In this document: piece by piece, positions 42,058-51,056 of the stretch
How the letters are laid out: each line of letters starts with the position of its first letter
Numbering within the stretch: position 1 is the stretch's first letter
Assembly: GCA_023426275.1 (NCBI GenBank)
Contig: JAFABC010000086.1
Location: 1-64,000 of the forward strand
Direction of reading: 5' to 3'
Origin: Pseudomonadota bacterium
GTDB lineage: Bacteria > Desulfobacterota > Desulfovibrionia > Desulfovibrionales > Desulfovibrionaceae
DNA: 64,000 nt
Translations under genes and position numbers: made by a program
Notes under the pieces: generated by a model
Told to the model about the DNA's origin: nothing
The model's database searches: none
The model's input: only the letters and a program-made list of their open reading frames with translations

Positions 42058-42849
42058 ATGCGCACCAAACACGTCCTGTCCCTGCTTCTTGTCATCTGCA
42101 TCGTTTCCGCCGCCGTCCCCGTCCGGGCGCAAACGGCCGACACCAGCACACAAGGCAACTTTCGCTGGACCGTCGCCCCCTATGCCTGGCTGACCGGCCT
42201 GTACGGCACCATCGGCGCGAAGGGCTACGACACCACGGTCGACGCCTCCTTCGCCGATCTTTCGAAGTATCTGAACATGGCCGCCATGGTCCATCTGGAA
42301 GGCATCTACCGGGATCGCCTGGGCATTTTCACCGACTTCAACTATTCCCTGCTCGGGGATCAGGCCTCGGGCAAACGCATCGCCCTCGACGGCAAGACCA
42401 GCCTGCTGCTCGTCGACATCGCCGCCTTCTACCGCCTGGGCACCTTTCCCCTGGGCCAGGCGCAAAACGCCTTCATGAACCTCGACCTGCTGGCCGGGGC
42501 GCGCATCTGGAGTCTGGCCCTCAAACTTGATGTGGACACGGCCCGTGGCGGCCGCGACATCTTCCAGTCGAAGACCTGGGCCGACCCCATCATCGGCGCC
42601 AGGGCCGAATTCCACTTCGCCAAATCCTGGCTGGTCAGCCTGCGCGGCGGCATCGGCGGCTTCTCCATCAGCTCGGCCCTGACCTGGGACGCCACGGCCG
42701 CCCTCGGCTACACCTTCTGGAAACACGGCACGCTGCTCGTCGGCTACCGGGCCGTGGGCGTCAACCATGACGAAGGCAGCGGCCGCAGCGCCTTCAAATT
42801 CGACGCAACCTTGAGCGGTCCCATCCTGGGATTGGCTTTCACGTTCTAG
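42058..42849 (+). CDS. Outer-membrane beta-barrel protein
   Basis: 263 residues with a Sec signal (MRTKHVLSLLLVICIVSAAVPVRAQ). The mature chain alternates hydrophobic and polar residues in strands of 8-12 (FRWTVAPYAWLTGLYG, GIFTDFNYSLLG, LVSLRGGIGGFSISS, ATAALGYTFWKHGTLLVGYRAVGV) and ends in LGLAFTF, the C-terminal Phe of outer-membrane barrels. The ATG at 42058 follows GGAG. Specific function not recognisable. Confidence 0.75.
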   Translation: MRTKHVLSLLLVICIVSAAVPVRAQTADTSTQGNFRWTVAPYAWLTGLYGTIGAKGYDTTVDASFADLSKYLNMAAMVHLEGIYRDRLGIFTDFNYSLLGDQASGKRIALDGKTSLLLVDIAAFYRLGTFPLGQAQNAFMNLDLLAGARIWSLALKLDVDTARGGRDIFQSKTWADPIIGARAEFHFAKSWLVSLRGGIGGFSISSALTWDATAALGYTFWKHGTLLVGYRAVGVNHDEGSGRSAFKFDATLSGPILGLAFTF

Positions 42850-42978
42850 TCTCCGGGCTCCGGCCCGCTCCGTCACACACCCGGCCGGGGAGGTCTTTGG
42901 CGCCCCGGCAAACCCGCCGGCCACCCGAACGGGACCTGTTCGGGGTCAGGTCCGGCGGCAAGGATGAGGAACCTGTTT

Positions 42979-43740
42979 ATGCGCCGACACGTTCTCCTCG
43001 TGGCGACCGCCCTGCTGAGCCTCGCGCTTTTCGCCGGACCGGCCGGAGCCGCGACGCCCATCGATCCCAAGGCCGACGCCCTGCTGCGCGCCGTGGCCGC
43101 CCACATGCAATCCCTGACCGCCTTTTCGGTCACGGAAAAAAGTCTGGTGGACCGGGTGTTTCCCAACGGACAAAAAGTCGCGTTTTCCCACAAGACGGCC
43201 ATCAAGGTCTCCCGCCCGGACAAGCTGCGCGCCGAAGCGAACGGTGACGACGTTTCCGGGACCTGGGTCCAAAACGGCACGGCCTTCCAGGTCTACAACG
43301 CCAACTCCAAGGCCTACGTCGCCCTGGACGTGCCGCCGCGTCTGGCCGCCGCCCTGGACATGGCCATGGCCCAGCTGCGTCTGGTCGGCCCCATGGTCGA
43401 TCTGCTGGCCGACGATCCCTACAAGAGCATGATGGAAGGGGTGCTCGAAGCCGTCTATGTCGGCCAAAGCGAGGTTGACGGCAAACCCTGCCACCATCTG
43501 GCCCTGCGCCAGCTCACCCAGGATTTCGAACTGTGGATCGACGCCGGCAAGACGCCCTGGCCCCTGCGTCTGGCCGTCACGGACAAGACCCTGCACGGCA
43601 ACCCGCGCACCCTCGTCGAATATACCGACTGGAAGACGGTCTCGCATTTTCCGGCCAAAACCTTCGCGTTCACGCCGCCGCCGGACGCCGTACGGGTCAA
43701 GCTCGCTCCTCCCGCGCCGGCCGCCGGCGTCAAGCCCTGA
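42979..43740 (+). CDS. DUF2092 family exported protein
   Basis: About 253 residues. A signal peptide (RHVLLVATALLSLALFAGPAGAA) precedes a LolA-like domain: DALLRAVAAHMQSLTAFSVTEKS, KVSRPDKLRAEANGD, FQVYNANSKAYV and GKPCHHLALRQLTQDFELWIDAG. These match the DUF2092 pattern, whose members are periplasmic and uncharacterised. I prefer ATG 42979 (AGGAA upstream) over 42964. Next gene starts 12 bases on; the two are often neighbours of Gly/His-rich proteins in other genomes. Confidence 0.8.
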   Translation: MRRHVLLVATALLSLALFAGPAGAATPIDPKADALLRAVAAHMQSLTAFSVTEKSLVDRVFPNGQKVAFSHKTAIKVSRPDKLRAEANGDDVSGTWVQNGTAFQVYNANSKAYVALDVPPRLAAALDMAMAQLRLVGPMVDLLADDPYKSMMEGVLEAVYVGQSEVDGKPCHHLALRQLTQDFELWIDAGKTPWPLRLAVTDKTLHGNPRTLVEYTDWKTVSHFPAKTFAFTPPPDAVRVKLAPPAPAAGVKP

Positions 43741-43752
43741 CGGAGGCGCGCC

Positions 43753-44466
43753 ATGCATCGCACCATCACACGACACTTGCTGCGACTGGCCGGGCTGCTC
43801 GGCCTGATGGCCGGCCTGATCCTGGCCATCCCGCCGTCGGCCCACTGCTTCCGGGGATTCGGCGGCGGATTTCATGGCGGCGGCTTCGGGGGCTTTCACG
43901 GTGGAGGCTTCGGTGGCTTCCATGGCGGCGGCTTCGGCGGCTTTCATCCGCCCATGGGCGGGGGATTCCATCCGCCCGCGCCCATGCCCGGCGGCTTCGG
44001 CGGGTTCCATCCGCCCATGCAGCCCGCCGGCATGGGCGGCGGCTTTCATCCGCCCGCGCCCGGGTTCGGTGGCGCGCCGGGCATGCCTCCGGCCGGAGCC
44101 GTCCACGTTCCGCCGCCCATGGGACCGGGAGCCTATGGCCCGCATCCCATGCCCGGCGCCTTCGGCCCGGCGCCCATGCCGGGTCCCCATCCCGGATACG
44201 GCCCGATGCCCATGCCGGTCCCCCATCCCGCGCCCTTTGCCCCGGGCTTCGGCCCGGTCGGACCGCCGCCGCCCGCGCCCTGGTTCGGACCGCATCCCTT
44301 CGCCCCGGCGGCCGTGGCGGCCGCGGCCACCCTCTACGCCCTGCCCGCCACGGCGGCGGCCCTGAGCATCGCCGGCCAGACCTACTACTCCGTCAGCGGC
44401 GCCTACTACCAGCCCGTGATCCAAAACGGCGTCACCGTCTATGTGCAAGTCACGCCGCCCCAATGA
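43753..44466 (+). CDS. Exported Gly/His/Pro/Met-rich repeat protein
   Basis: 237 residues. After a signal peptide ending PPSAHC, residues 33-165 are almost wholly low-complexity: GGGFGGFH repeated four times, then HPPMGGG, HPPAPMPGG and PMPGPHPGYGPMP. The C-terminal 50 residues are ordinary (SIAGQTYYSVSGAYYQPVIQNGVTVYVQV), like the small beta domain of some exported proteins with a YYQPV motif. His and Met richness suggests metal binding or an adhesive role, but neither is shown. GGAGG lies upstream of ATG 43753. Confidence 0.7.
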   Translation: MHRTITRHLLRLAGLLGLMAGLILAIPPSAHCFRGFGGGFHGGGFGGFHGGGFGGFHGGGFGGFHPPMGGGFHPPAPMPGGFGGFHPPMQPAGMGGGFHPPAPGFGGAPGMPPAGAVHVPPPMGPGAYGPHPMPGAFGPAPMPGPHPGYGPMPMPVPHPAPFAPGFGPVGPPPPAPWFGPHPFAPAAVAAAATLYALPATAAALSIAGQTYYSVSGAYYQPVIQNGVTVYVQVTPPQ

Positions 44467-44521
44467 CCGGACCAGCGTTCCCGGGCCTTTCGTCGCATCA
44501 CGTTCCCAACGGAGACTCCGC

Positions 44522-45772
44522 ATGAAAAAACGCTTCCTGTTCCTTGCCGCGCCCGTGCTGCTGTACGGCCTGTTGTGCGCCGGTACCGAGGCCCGGGCCC
44601 GCGAGGCCTACCAAACCCCGGCGGCGCCTTCGGCCGCCGCCATTTTACCGCCCTCCATGCTGTCCGGGCCGCATTTTTCCGTGGCGCCGATCGTTGGCAC
44701 GGACGGCTACCTCTACGTGTACGATCTGCGCACCACCTACGGAAATCTGCGCGTCGCCTCCACGGCGCTTCTGGCCAAGCGCATCGCCGAAACCGCCGCC
44801 CTGGCCAAGATGGAGCAGGTCAGCGCGCTCAGTGAATTCGGCGGCGGCATCGTCGACAAGGGGGAAGCGACCATCCAGGGCGCGGCGGACCTCATCACCA
44901 ACCCCGTGGGCACGATACGCGGCACGGTCACGGGCGTCGGACAGATGTTCGCCAATCTCGGCCAGGCCCTCAGCTCCGGCAATATCGGCAACGGCTCGGG
45001 CGTATCGAAAATCCTTGGCGTCCCGGAGTTGGAGCGGCAATACGCCGCCCAGTTCGGCGTGGACCCCTACACCACCAACCCCCTGGTGCGAAAACGCCTG
45101 CGGGCCATGGCCTCGGCCGGCGCGGCCGGCAACGTCACGGCCTCGGCCCTGGCTTCGCTGATCCCGGGCGGGGCCGGCATCGCCGTGTCCGCCGTGGGCG
45201 CTTCGGCCAAGCTCAACGGCATAGACCTGACCGCCTCGCCCGAGACCCTGGCCCGACAAAACCTGGCACGACTGGCGGACATGGGCGTGCCCTCGGAAAC
45301 GGCCTCGTTTTTCATCGGCAACCGGGTCTTCACCCCCAGCCAGCAATCGCGCATCGTGGCCTCGCTCGCCGCCATGCCGGCCGCAGGGAACAAAGGGGCG
45401 TTCGTCGGCTTTCTGGCCGACACCAACGACCCTGACGTGGCCCGGTTTCGGGGGCGCATGGCCGCCATGTACGCCGGCTACAACGCACGCGTCGAACCGC
45501 TTTCCGGCTTCGTCAGCATCGGCCGCCATGTCGCCGCCATAAACGCCTCCGGACGGCTGGTCCTGGTCTTCCCGGCGGACTGTTTCTTCTGGACCGAAAC
45601 CAACGCGATCATTGCCCGGGCCTTCGCGGACTACGCCCGGAGCTTTCCGGCAAACGGCATCGAAATCTGGATCACCGGAAAAGCCAGCCCGCTTTTCGCC
45701 AGGAAAATGCGGGCCATGGGCTGGAAATTCCACGACCACAGCGGGCCCCGGCTGCTCGGGGAGCCGTATTGA
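44522..45772 (+). CDS. Exported hypothetical protein (416 aa)
   Basis: A signal peptide (MKKRFLFLAAPVLLYGLLCAGTEARA) is followed by about 390 residues rich in Ala and Gly. The segment GGIVDKGEATIQGAADLITNPVGTIRGTVTGVGQMFANLG looks like amphipathic helices, and GSGVSKILGVPELERQYAAQFGVDPYTTNPLVRKRL follows. I do not recognise the family. ATG 44522 follows GGAGA. It lies between the Gly-rich protein and the arylsulfatase in the same orientation and is probably part of that operon. Confidence 0.6.
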   Translation: MKKRFLFLAAPVLLYGLLCAGTEARAREAYQTPAAPSAAAILPPSMLSGPHFSVAPIVGTDGYLYVYDLRTTYGNLRVASTALLAKRIAETAALAKMEQVSALSEFGGGIVDKGEATIQGAADLITNPVGTIRGTVTGVGQMFANLGQALSSGNIGNGSGVSKILGVPELERQYAAQFGVDPYTTNPLVRKRLRAMASAGAAGNVTASALASLIPGGAGIAVSAVGASAKLNGIDLTASPETLARQNLARLADMGVPSETASFFIGNRVFTPSQQSRIVASLAAMPAAGNKGAFVGFLADTNDPDVARFRGRMAAMYAGYNARVEPLSGFVSIGRHVAAINASGRLVLVFPADCFFWTETNAIIARAFADYARSFPANGIEIWITGKASPLFARKMRAMGWKFHDHSGPRLLGEPY

Positions 45773-45828
45773 CGGCAGGGTGACGTACGCCAATTGGGCC
45801 AGCACGCATCGAATTGACGGAGGAACAC

Positions 45829-48324
45829 ATGCGACGAACCATCGCTCTCGTCCTGTGGGCGCTTGTCCTGGCCGTGCCGGCCTTTTCCCCGGCAACGGCC
45901 AGGGCGGGAGGTCCGCCGGGATCGCCAAGCGCCACCATCACCATCCCCGGGAACCAGTTGCCGGCCCCGCCGCAGAAATTCGCCGGCGTCATCAAAGACA
46001 CCGCCCAGAAATCGACGCCCTACTGGCCGGCGCGCATCGTGCCGCCCAAGGGCGCGCCCAACATTCTGCTCATCATGACCGACGACTCGGGCTTCGGCGT
46101 GCCGAGCACCTTTGGCGGCGTGATCCCGACGCCGGCCCTGGACCGCATCGCCCAAAACGGCCTGCGCTACACCAACTTCAACTCCACCTCCCTGTGCTCG
46201 CCGACCCGGGCCGCCCTCATCACCGGGCGCAATCACCACTCGGTGGGCTTCGGCGTCATCGCCGAGCAGGCCACGGGCTATCCCGGCTACGACAGCTTCA
46301 TCCCCAAGAACAAGGCCACCATCGGCCGCATCCTCAAGGACCACGGCTACCGCACCTCCTGGTTCGGCAAGGACCACAACACCCCGGCCTTCCAGGCCAG
46401 CCAGGACGGTCCCTTCGACCAGTGGCCCATCGGCATGGGCTTTGATTACTTTTACGGCTTCGTCGGCGGCGACGCCAACCAGTGGGAACCCAACCTCTTC
46501 CGCAACACCACCCAGATCTATCCCTTCAAGGGGCATCCCGGCTGGAACCTGACCACGGCCATGGCCGACGACGCCATCGACTATATGAACCGCATCAACG
46601 CGCTGGACCCCAGCCAGCCGTTTTTCGTCTATTACGTGCCCGGCGGCACCCATGCCCCCCACCATCCGACTCCGGAATGGATCGAGAAAATCAGCAAGAT
46701 GCATCTGTTCGACAAGGGCTGGAACGCCCTGCGCGCACAGATCTTCGAGAATCAGAAAAAGCTCGGCGTCATCCCGGCCGAGGCCAAGCTCACCCCCTGG
46801 CCCGACAAGCTGTTGAAAAAGTGGGATGCGCTCACCCCTGACGAAAAGAAGCTGTTCATCCGGCAGGCCGACGTCTTCGCCGCCTACGTGGCCTACACCG
46901 ACCACGAGATCGGCCGCGTCATCCAGGCCGTGGAGGACATGGGCAAGCTCGACAACACGCTGATCATCTACATCAACGGCGACAACGGCACGAGTTCGGA
47001 AGGCACCCTTGTCGGCACGCCCAACGAAGTGGCCATGTTCAACGGCGTCGACGTGCCCGTAAAAGACCAGCTCAAGGCCTTCTACGACGTCTGGGGCTCG
47101 GACAAGACCTACCCCCACATGGCGGTGCCCTGGGCCTGGGCCTTTGACACGCCGTTCCCCTGGACCAAGCAGATCGCCTCGCACATCGGCGGCGTGCGCC
47201 AGGGCATGGCCATCTCCTGGCCCAAGGTCATCAAGGACAAGGGCGGCATCCGCAACCAGTTCCACCACGTCATCGACATCGTGCCGACCATCCTCGAAGC
47301 CACGGGCATCAAGGCGCCCCAGACCGTGGACGGCATCAGGCAGAGTCCCATCGAAGGCGTGAGCATGATGTATACGTTCGATGCGAAAAACGCCAAAGCG
47401 CCCTCGACCCACAAGACCCAGTACTTCGAAATGATGGGCGACCGGGCCATCTACCACGACGGCTGGCTGGCCAGCACCAAGGTCATGCGGCCGCCATGGG
47501 ATATGGTCTCCCTGGCCAAGGACCCCATGACCTACCCCTGGGAACTCTACGACCTCTCCAAGGACTGGACCCAGTTCACGGACGTGGCCGACAAGCATCC
47601 GGCAAAGGTCAAGCAGATGCAGGCGCTGTTCATGGCGGAAGCCAAAAAGCACCAGGTGCTGCCTCTGGACACCTCGGTGGTCCAACGCCTCATCGCGCCG
47701 CGCCCGAGCCTCACCGCCGGCCGCAACGTCTTCACCTGGACGCGGCCGCTGACCGGCACGCCCAACGGCGACGCGCCCTCGGTTTTAAACGCTTCCTACA
47801 CCTTCAAGGCCGAAGTCGAGGTCCCGGAAGGCGGCGGCGACGGCATGCTCATCACCCAGGGCGGCCGCTTCGGCGGCTACGGCTTCTACGTGCTCAAGGG
47901 CAAGCCCGTGTTCCTGTGGAATCTGGTCGACCTCAAGCGCGTGCGCTGGGAAGGACCACTGCTCACCCCGGGCAAGCACGTGCTGGAATTCGACTTCGCC
48001 TACGACGGCATGGGGCCGGGAACGTTGGCCTACAACAGCTTCGCGGGCGTCGGACGCGGCGGCACGGGCACCCTCAAGGTGGACGGCCAGACCGTGGACA
48101 CCAAGAAGATGGACCACTCCCTGCCCTTTACCCTGCAATGGGACGAGTCCCTGGACATCGGCTCGGACACCCTGACCCCGGTCAACGACGCGGACTACCA
48201 GACCCCGTTCCCCTTCAACGGCAAGATCGAAAAGATCACGCTCACCGTGAACCGGCCCAAGCTCTCTCCCGAGGATGAGAAGAAGCTGGCCGACATCCAG
48301 CGGGCCAAAAGCAGCAGCGATTAA
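45829..48324 (+). CDS. Arylsulfatase (type I, formylglycine)
   Basis: 831 residues with a signal peptide (RTIALVLWALVLAVPAFSPATARA). Sulfatase hallmarks are NILLIMTDDSGFGVPSTFGG (metal ligands DD), the CSPTRAALITGRNH motif whose Cys becomes formylglycine, KDHGYRTSWFGKDH, and YVPGGTHAPHH. The C-terminal 200 residues (from about TFKAEVEVPEGGGDG) form an added beta-rich domain. It would hydrolyse sulfate esters in the periplasm, handing sulfate to a sulfate reducer. No maturase is visible in the window. ATG 45829 follows GGAGG; a strong terminator follows. Confidence 0.93.
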   Translation: MRRTIALVLWALVLAVPAFSPATARAGGPPGSPSATITIPGNQLPAPPQKFAGVIKDTAQKSTPYWPARIVPPKGAPNILLIMTDDSGFGVPSTFGGVIPTPALDRIAQNGLRYTNFNSTSLCSPTRAALITGRNHHSVGFGVIAEQATGYPGYDSFIPKNKATIGRILKDHGYRTSWFGKDHNTPAFQASQDGPFDQWPIGMGFDYFYGFVGGDANQWEPNLFRNTTQIYPFKGHPGWNLTTAMADDAIDYMNRINALDPSQPFFVYYVPGGTHAPHHPTPEWIEKISKMHLFDKGWNALRAQIFENQKKLGVIPAEAKLTPWPDKLLKKWDALTPDEKKLFIRQADVFAAYVAYTDHEIGRVIQAVEDMGKLDNTLIIYINGDNGTSSEGTLVGTPNEVAMFNGVDVPVKDQLKAFYDVWGSDKTYPHMAVPWAWAFDTPFPWTKQIASHIGGVRQGMAISWPKVIKDKGGIRNQFHHVIDIVPTILEATGIKAPQTVDGIRQSPIEGVSMMYTFDAKNAKAPSTHKTQYFEMMGDRAIYHDGWLASTKVMRPPWDMVSLAKDPMTYPWELYDLSKDWTQFTDVADKHPAKVKQMQALFMAEAKKHQVLPLDTSVVQRLIAPRPSLTAGRNVFTWTRPLTGTPNGDAPSVLNASYTFKAEVEVPEGGGDGMLITQGGRFGGYGFYVLKGKPVFLWNLVDLKRVRWEGPLLTPGKHVLEFDFAYDGMGPGTLAYNSFAGVGRGGTGTLKVDGQTVDTKKMDHSLPFTLQWDESLDIGSDTLTPVNDADYQTPFPFNGKIEKITLTVNRPKLSPEDEKKLADIQRAKSSSD

Positions 48325-48330
48325 CAAAAA

Positions 48331-48372
48331 GTCCGGGGAAACCCCTTGCTTCCGCAAGGGGTTTCCCCGGAC
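48331..48372 (+). terminator. Strong terminator after the arylsulfatase
   Basis: A perfect 19-bp stem (48331-48349 with 48354-48372) encloses a TTCC loop. T-rich sequence after it is short (CTCTTCCTC), but the stem is the most stable in this part of the window. It sets the end of the 42-48 kb transcription unit. Confidence 0.75.
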
Positions 48373-48515
48373 CTCTTCCTCAAACGCATCGGAGACAGAC
48401 GGGACGGGGAAACCGGCGTGGTTCGGGCACGCGCATCCCGGCTGCGGACGACATGAGCGGTTCTCCCCAATGGGAGTATGGCCTATTGCAGCTTCACTCT
48501 CCAAAGGATGGCTTT

Positions 48516-49289
48516 ATGTATACCAAAAGAGTGGCGCTCGCGTGCGCCATTTTCCTCGTATTCGCAACGCCTTCTTCATTTGCCGCCGGCAAAAGACCGG
48601 TCCCGGTTCCCAAAACAGCAAAAGACATGACCTTCAAATCGCTGCGTGGCGTCCAATACTGTGAAATCTGGATGCTTGTCGGGTCCCCGGAAACCGGCAT
48701 AACCGGACACTACTACAATACCAGCGCCCTGAACGACAGCACGAACAAAATGGACACCTGCCCGCAAGCCATGTGGGCCAAGGTCGATGCCACAGCGCTC
48801 CACGACGACTACGACACCTACACGGTCTTCAAAAATGGCCCACGCGGGTGGACGATGGACGCGGTCACCATCCCTGTCGGGCCTGTGGATACGTTCGACG
48901 GTTTGGACGCTCGTTGGTGGGGCAAGGGAGTCCTGCCAAAAGGTGTTGACTTCAAAAAGGGCCTGGAACCGTACAAACCGCTCAAATCGCATCGCAAGTC
49001 TGTCTTTACCTTCAAGAAGGGCGAGCCCGTGTTCATTGTCGAGGATGCCCAAGGAACGCCCTGGGTCATGCAGGCCTTCAGCAAAATTGTCGATCCGGCC
49101 ATGTCCTACGACGCCCTCAAGACGCTCGGCGAGAAGATCAAGCCGGCTGCCGGCTGGAAATACCGGGTGGCTCTCCTTGACAAGGATCTCGTGATCTCGA
49201 CCCCTCAGGGCTACAACTGGATTGTCCAGGATGAGTTCGGCAATACCTATGACGCCTGTAAAGAGGGCGCCTGCAACTTTCAGCCCTAG
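48516..49289 (+). CDS. Exported hypothetical protein (257 aa)
   Basis: A signal peptide (MYTKRVALACAIFLVFATPSSFAAG) precedes a 230-residue domain with cysteines in YCEIWMLVG, DTCPQAMW and DACKEGACNFQ, which could form disulfides. I do not recognise the family; repeated aromatic and charged strands (GPRGWTMDAVTIPVG, FTFKKGEPVFIVEDAQG) suggest a beta-rich periplasmic protein. ATG 48516 with AAAGGA upstream. Confidence 0.6.
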   Translation: MYTKRVALACAIFLVFATPSSFAAGKRPVPVPKTAKDMTFKSLRGVQYCEIWMLVGSPETGITGHYYNTSALNDSTNKMDTCPQAMWAKVDATALHDDYDTYTVFKNGPRGWTMDAVTIPVGPVDTFDGLDARWWGKGVLPKGVDFKKGLEPYKPLKSHRKSVFTFKKGEPVFIVEDAQGTPWVMQAFSKIVDPAMSYDALKTLGEKIKPAAGWKYRVALLDKDLVISTPQGYNWIVQDEFGNTYDACKEGACNFQP

Positions 49290-49381
49290 AAAAGCCATTC
49301 TCTCCATCAGACAAAGGCCAGGGAAACTTTTTTTGCAGAATCCCTCCTCTCCCATCACGTTTTCTGCATGAGGGAACCGAC

Positions 49382-50920
49382 ATGCGATACAAAACAATCA
49401 TGCTCGTGGCCGTGGCGCTGGCCCTGACCGCCTGCGCCCGGACGAAAGGACCGGGGGCCGCCGCGCCTCCCCCAGCCGCGCCCGCGCCGACCTACAAAAT
49501 GACGACGCCCATGCCCCCGGGCGTGGCCGCGCCAGCCAGCATCGAGACACGCCTTGGCACCTTGCGCTTCGATTCGGGGTTCCCGGACGAAGCCACCGCG
49601 GCCAAGCTCTATGACAACCTGGATTTCCAGCGCGCCGTGCAGGCCTATCTGCTGGGCCTTCCGGCCGTGAATCAGGCCGCCAACCGCAACGCCATCCGCA
49701 CCCTCGGCCCGAAAAACGCCACCGTGCCCATCTTCGAGCATCTCGTGGATTCGCGCTCGATCTTTCTGACCGCCAACGACAACACGGTCTACAGCTGGAC
49801 CTGGGTGGACCTCAAAGACGGCCCGCTCGTGCTCGAAGTGCCGCCCAAGGTGCTCGGGCTCATCGACGACATGTGGTACCGCTGGGTGGGCGACGTGGGC
49901 ATCACCGGCCCGGACCACGGCAAGGGCGGCAAGTATCTGCTGCTGCCCCCCGGTTACACAGGCTCCGTGCCCAAGGGCTACCACGTGGTCCACGCGCCGA
50001 CCTACAGCCTGTGGATTCCCTGGCGCAGCTTCCTCGTGGACGGCGACCCCAGGCCCGGCGTGGAACTGGTCAAGAAGTTCACCAAAATCCATCCCCTCGG
50101 CCATAAGGGCCAGACGCCCGAAATGCATTTCGTGGACCTGTCGGGCAAGGACTTCAACACCGTGGCCCCGGCCGACTTTTCCTTCTGGGAACTCCTGAAC
50201 CAGGTGGTGCAGGAGGAGCCGAGCGCGTCCCTCGACCCGGTGACGCTTGGCTACTTCGCCGCCATCGGCATCGAAAAGGGCAAGCCGTTTCAGCCCGACG
50301 CGCGGATGCGCAAGATCCTGACCGAGGCCGCGGCCGTAGGCGACGGCACGGCCCGGGCCATCGCCTACAGGATGCGCGAAAAAGCGGGCTACTATTATGC
50401 CGACAGCGCCTGGCGGGTGCCCTTTGTCGGCGGCTACAAGTTCGAGCGCCAGCCCGGGGTCGACAACCTCGACGGGGCCATCATGTTCTTCTTCGCGGCC
50501 ACGGGCGTGACCCCGGCCATGGAAGTGCAGATGGTCGGCCGGGGCTCGCAGTACGCCTGGGCCCTGCTCGACGCCAAGGGCGATCCGCTCGACGGCGGCA
50601 AGAACTACACCCTGCATCTGCCGCCCAACATTCCGGTCAAGGACTTCTGGTCCGTTATCGTCTATAGCAACCAGACCCGGTCCATGCTCCAGACCGACCA
50701 GCGGTTCCCGAGCGTCAGCAGCCAGACCAAGGGCCTCGCCGTCAATGCCGACGGTTCGGTGGACGTGTACTTCGGCCCCAAGGCCCCGGCGGGCAAGGAG
50801 ACAAACTGGGTGCAGACCATCCCCGGCCAGGGCTGGAACGTGATCCTGCGCCTGTATGGCCCGCTCGAACCCTGGTTCGCCAAGAAATGGCGGCCCGGCG
50901 AGATCGTGCCCACGCCTTAG
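49382..50920 (+). CDS. DUF1254/DUF1214 lipoprotein
   Basis: 512 residues. The N-terminus MRYKTIMLVAVALALTACARTK has a lipobox (LTAC), so it is probably membrane-anchored. The DUF1254 part contains DNLDFQRAVQAYLLGLPAVN and DSRSIFLTANDNTVYSWTWVDLKDGPLVLEVPP. The DUF1214 part contains YTLHLPPNIPVKDFWSVIVYSNQTRSML and VYFGPKAPAGKETNWVQTIPGQGW. Proteins of this kind are widespread and uncharacterised. Length is normal. Confidence 0.88.
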   Translation: MRYKTIMLVAVALALTACARTKGPGAAAPPPAAPAPTYKMTTPMPPGVAAPASIETRLGTLRFDSGFPDEATAAKLYDNLDFQRAVQAYLLGLPAVNQAANRNAIRTLGPKNATVPIFEHLVDSRSIFLTANDNTVYSWTWVDLKDGPLVLEVPPKVLGLIDDMWYRWVGDVGITGPDHGKGGKYLLLPPGYTGSVPKGYHVVHAPTYSLWIPWRSFLVDGDPRPGVELVKKFTKIHPLGHKGQTPEMHFVDLSGKDFNTVAPADFSFWELLNQVVQEEPSASLDPVTLGYFAAIGIEKGKPFQPDARMRKILTEAAAVGDGTARAIAYRMREKAGYYYADSAWRVPFVGGYKFERQPGVDNLDGAIMFFFAATGVTPAMEVQMVGRGSQYAWALLDAKGDPLDGGKNYTLHLPPNIPVKDFWSVIVYSNQTRSMLQTDQRFPSVSSQTKGLAVNADGSVDVYFGPKAPAGKETNWVQTIPGQGWNVILRLYGPLEPWFAKKWRPGEIVPTP

Positions 50921-50944
50921 GCCAACATGAAAACAATGCCTCCG

Positions 50945-50979
50945 GCGTCCGGGAGGGGGACCGCCCCCTTCCCGGACGC
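50945..50979. terminator. Hairpin between DUF1254 gene and cytochrome gene
   Basis: GCGTCCGGG (50945-50953) pairs with CCCGGACGC (50971-50979), with an inner GGGGG/CCCCC. No T-run follows, so it may attenuate rather than end transcription. Confidence 0.45.
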
Positions 50980-51056
50980 TCCCGAAAGGAAGGCCGGTGC
51001 GCCCGGCCCGGGGGCAAAGGCGCCCTTCATCATCCCCGTTTTCAAGAGGAGACGAC

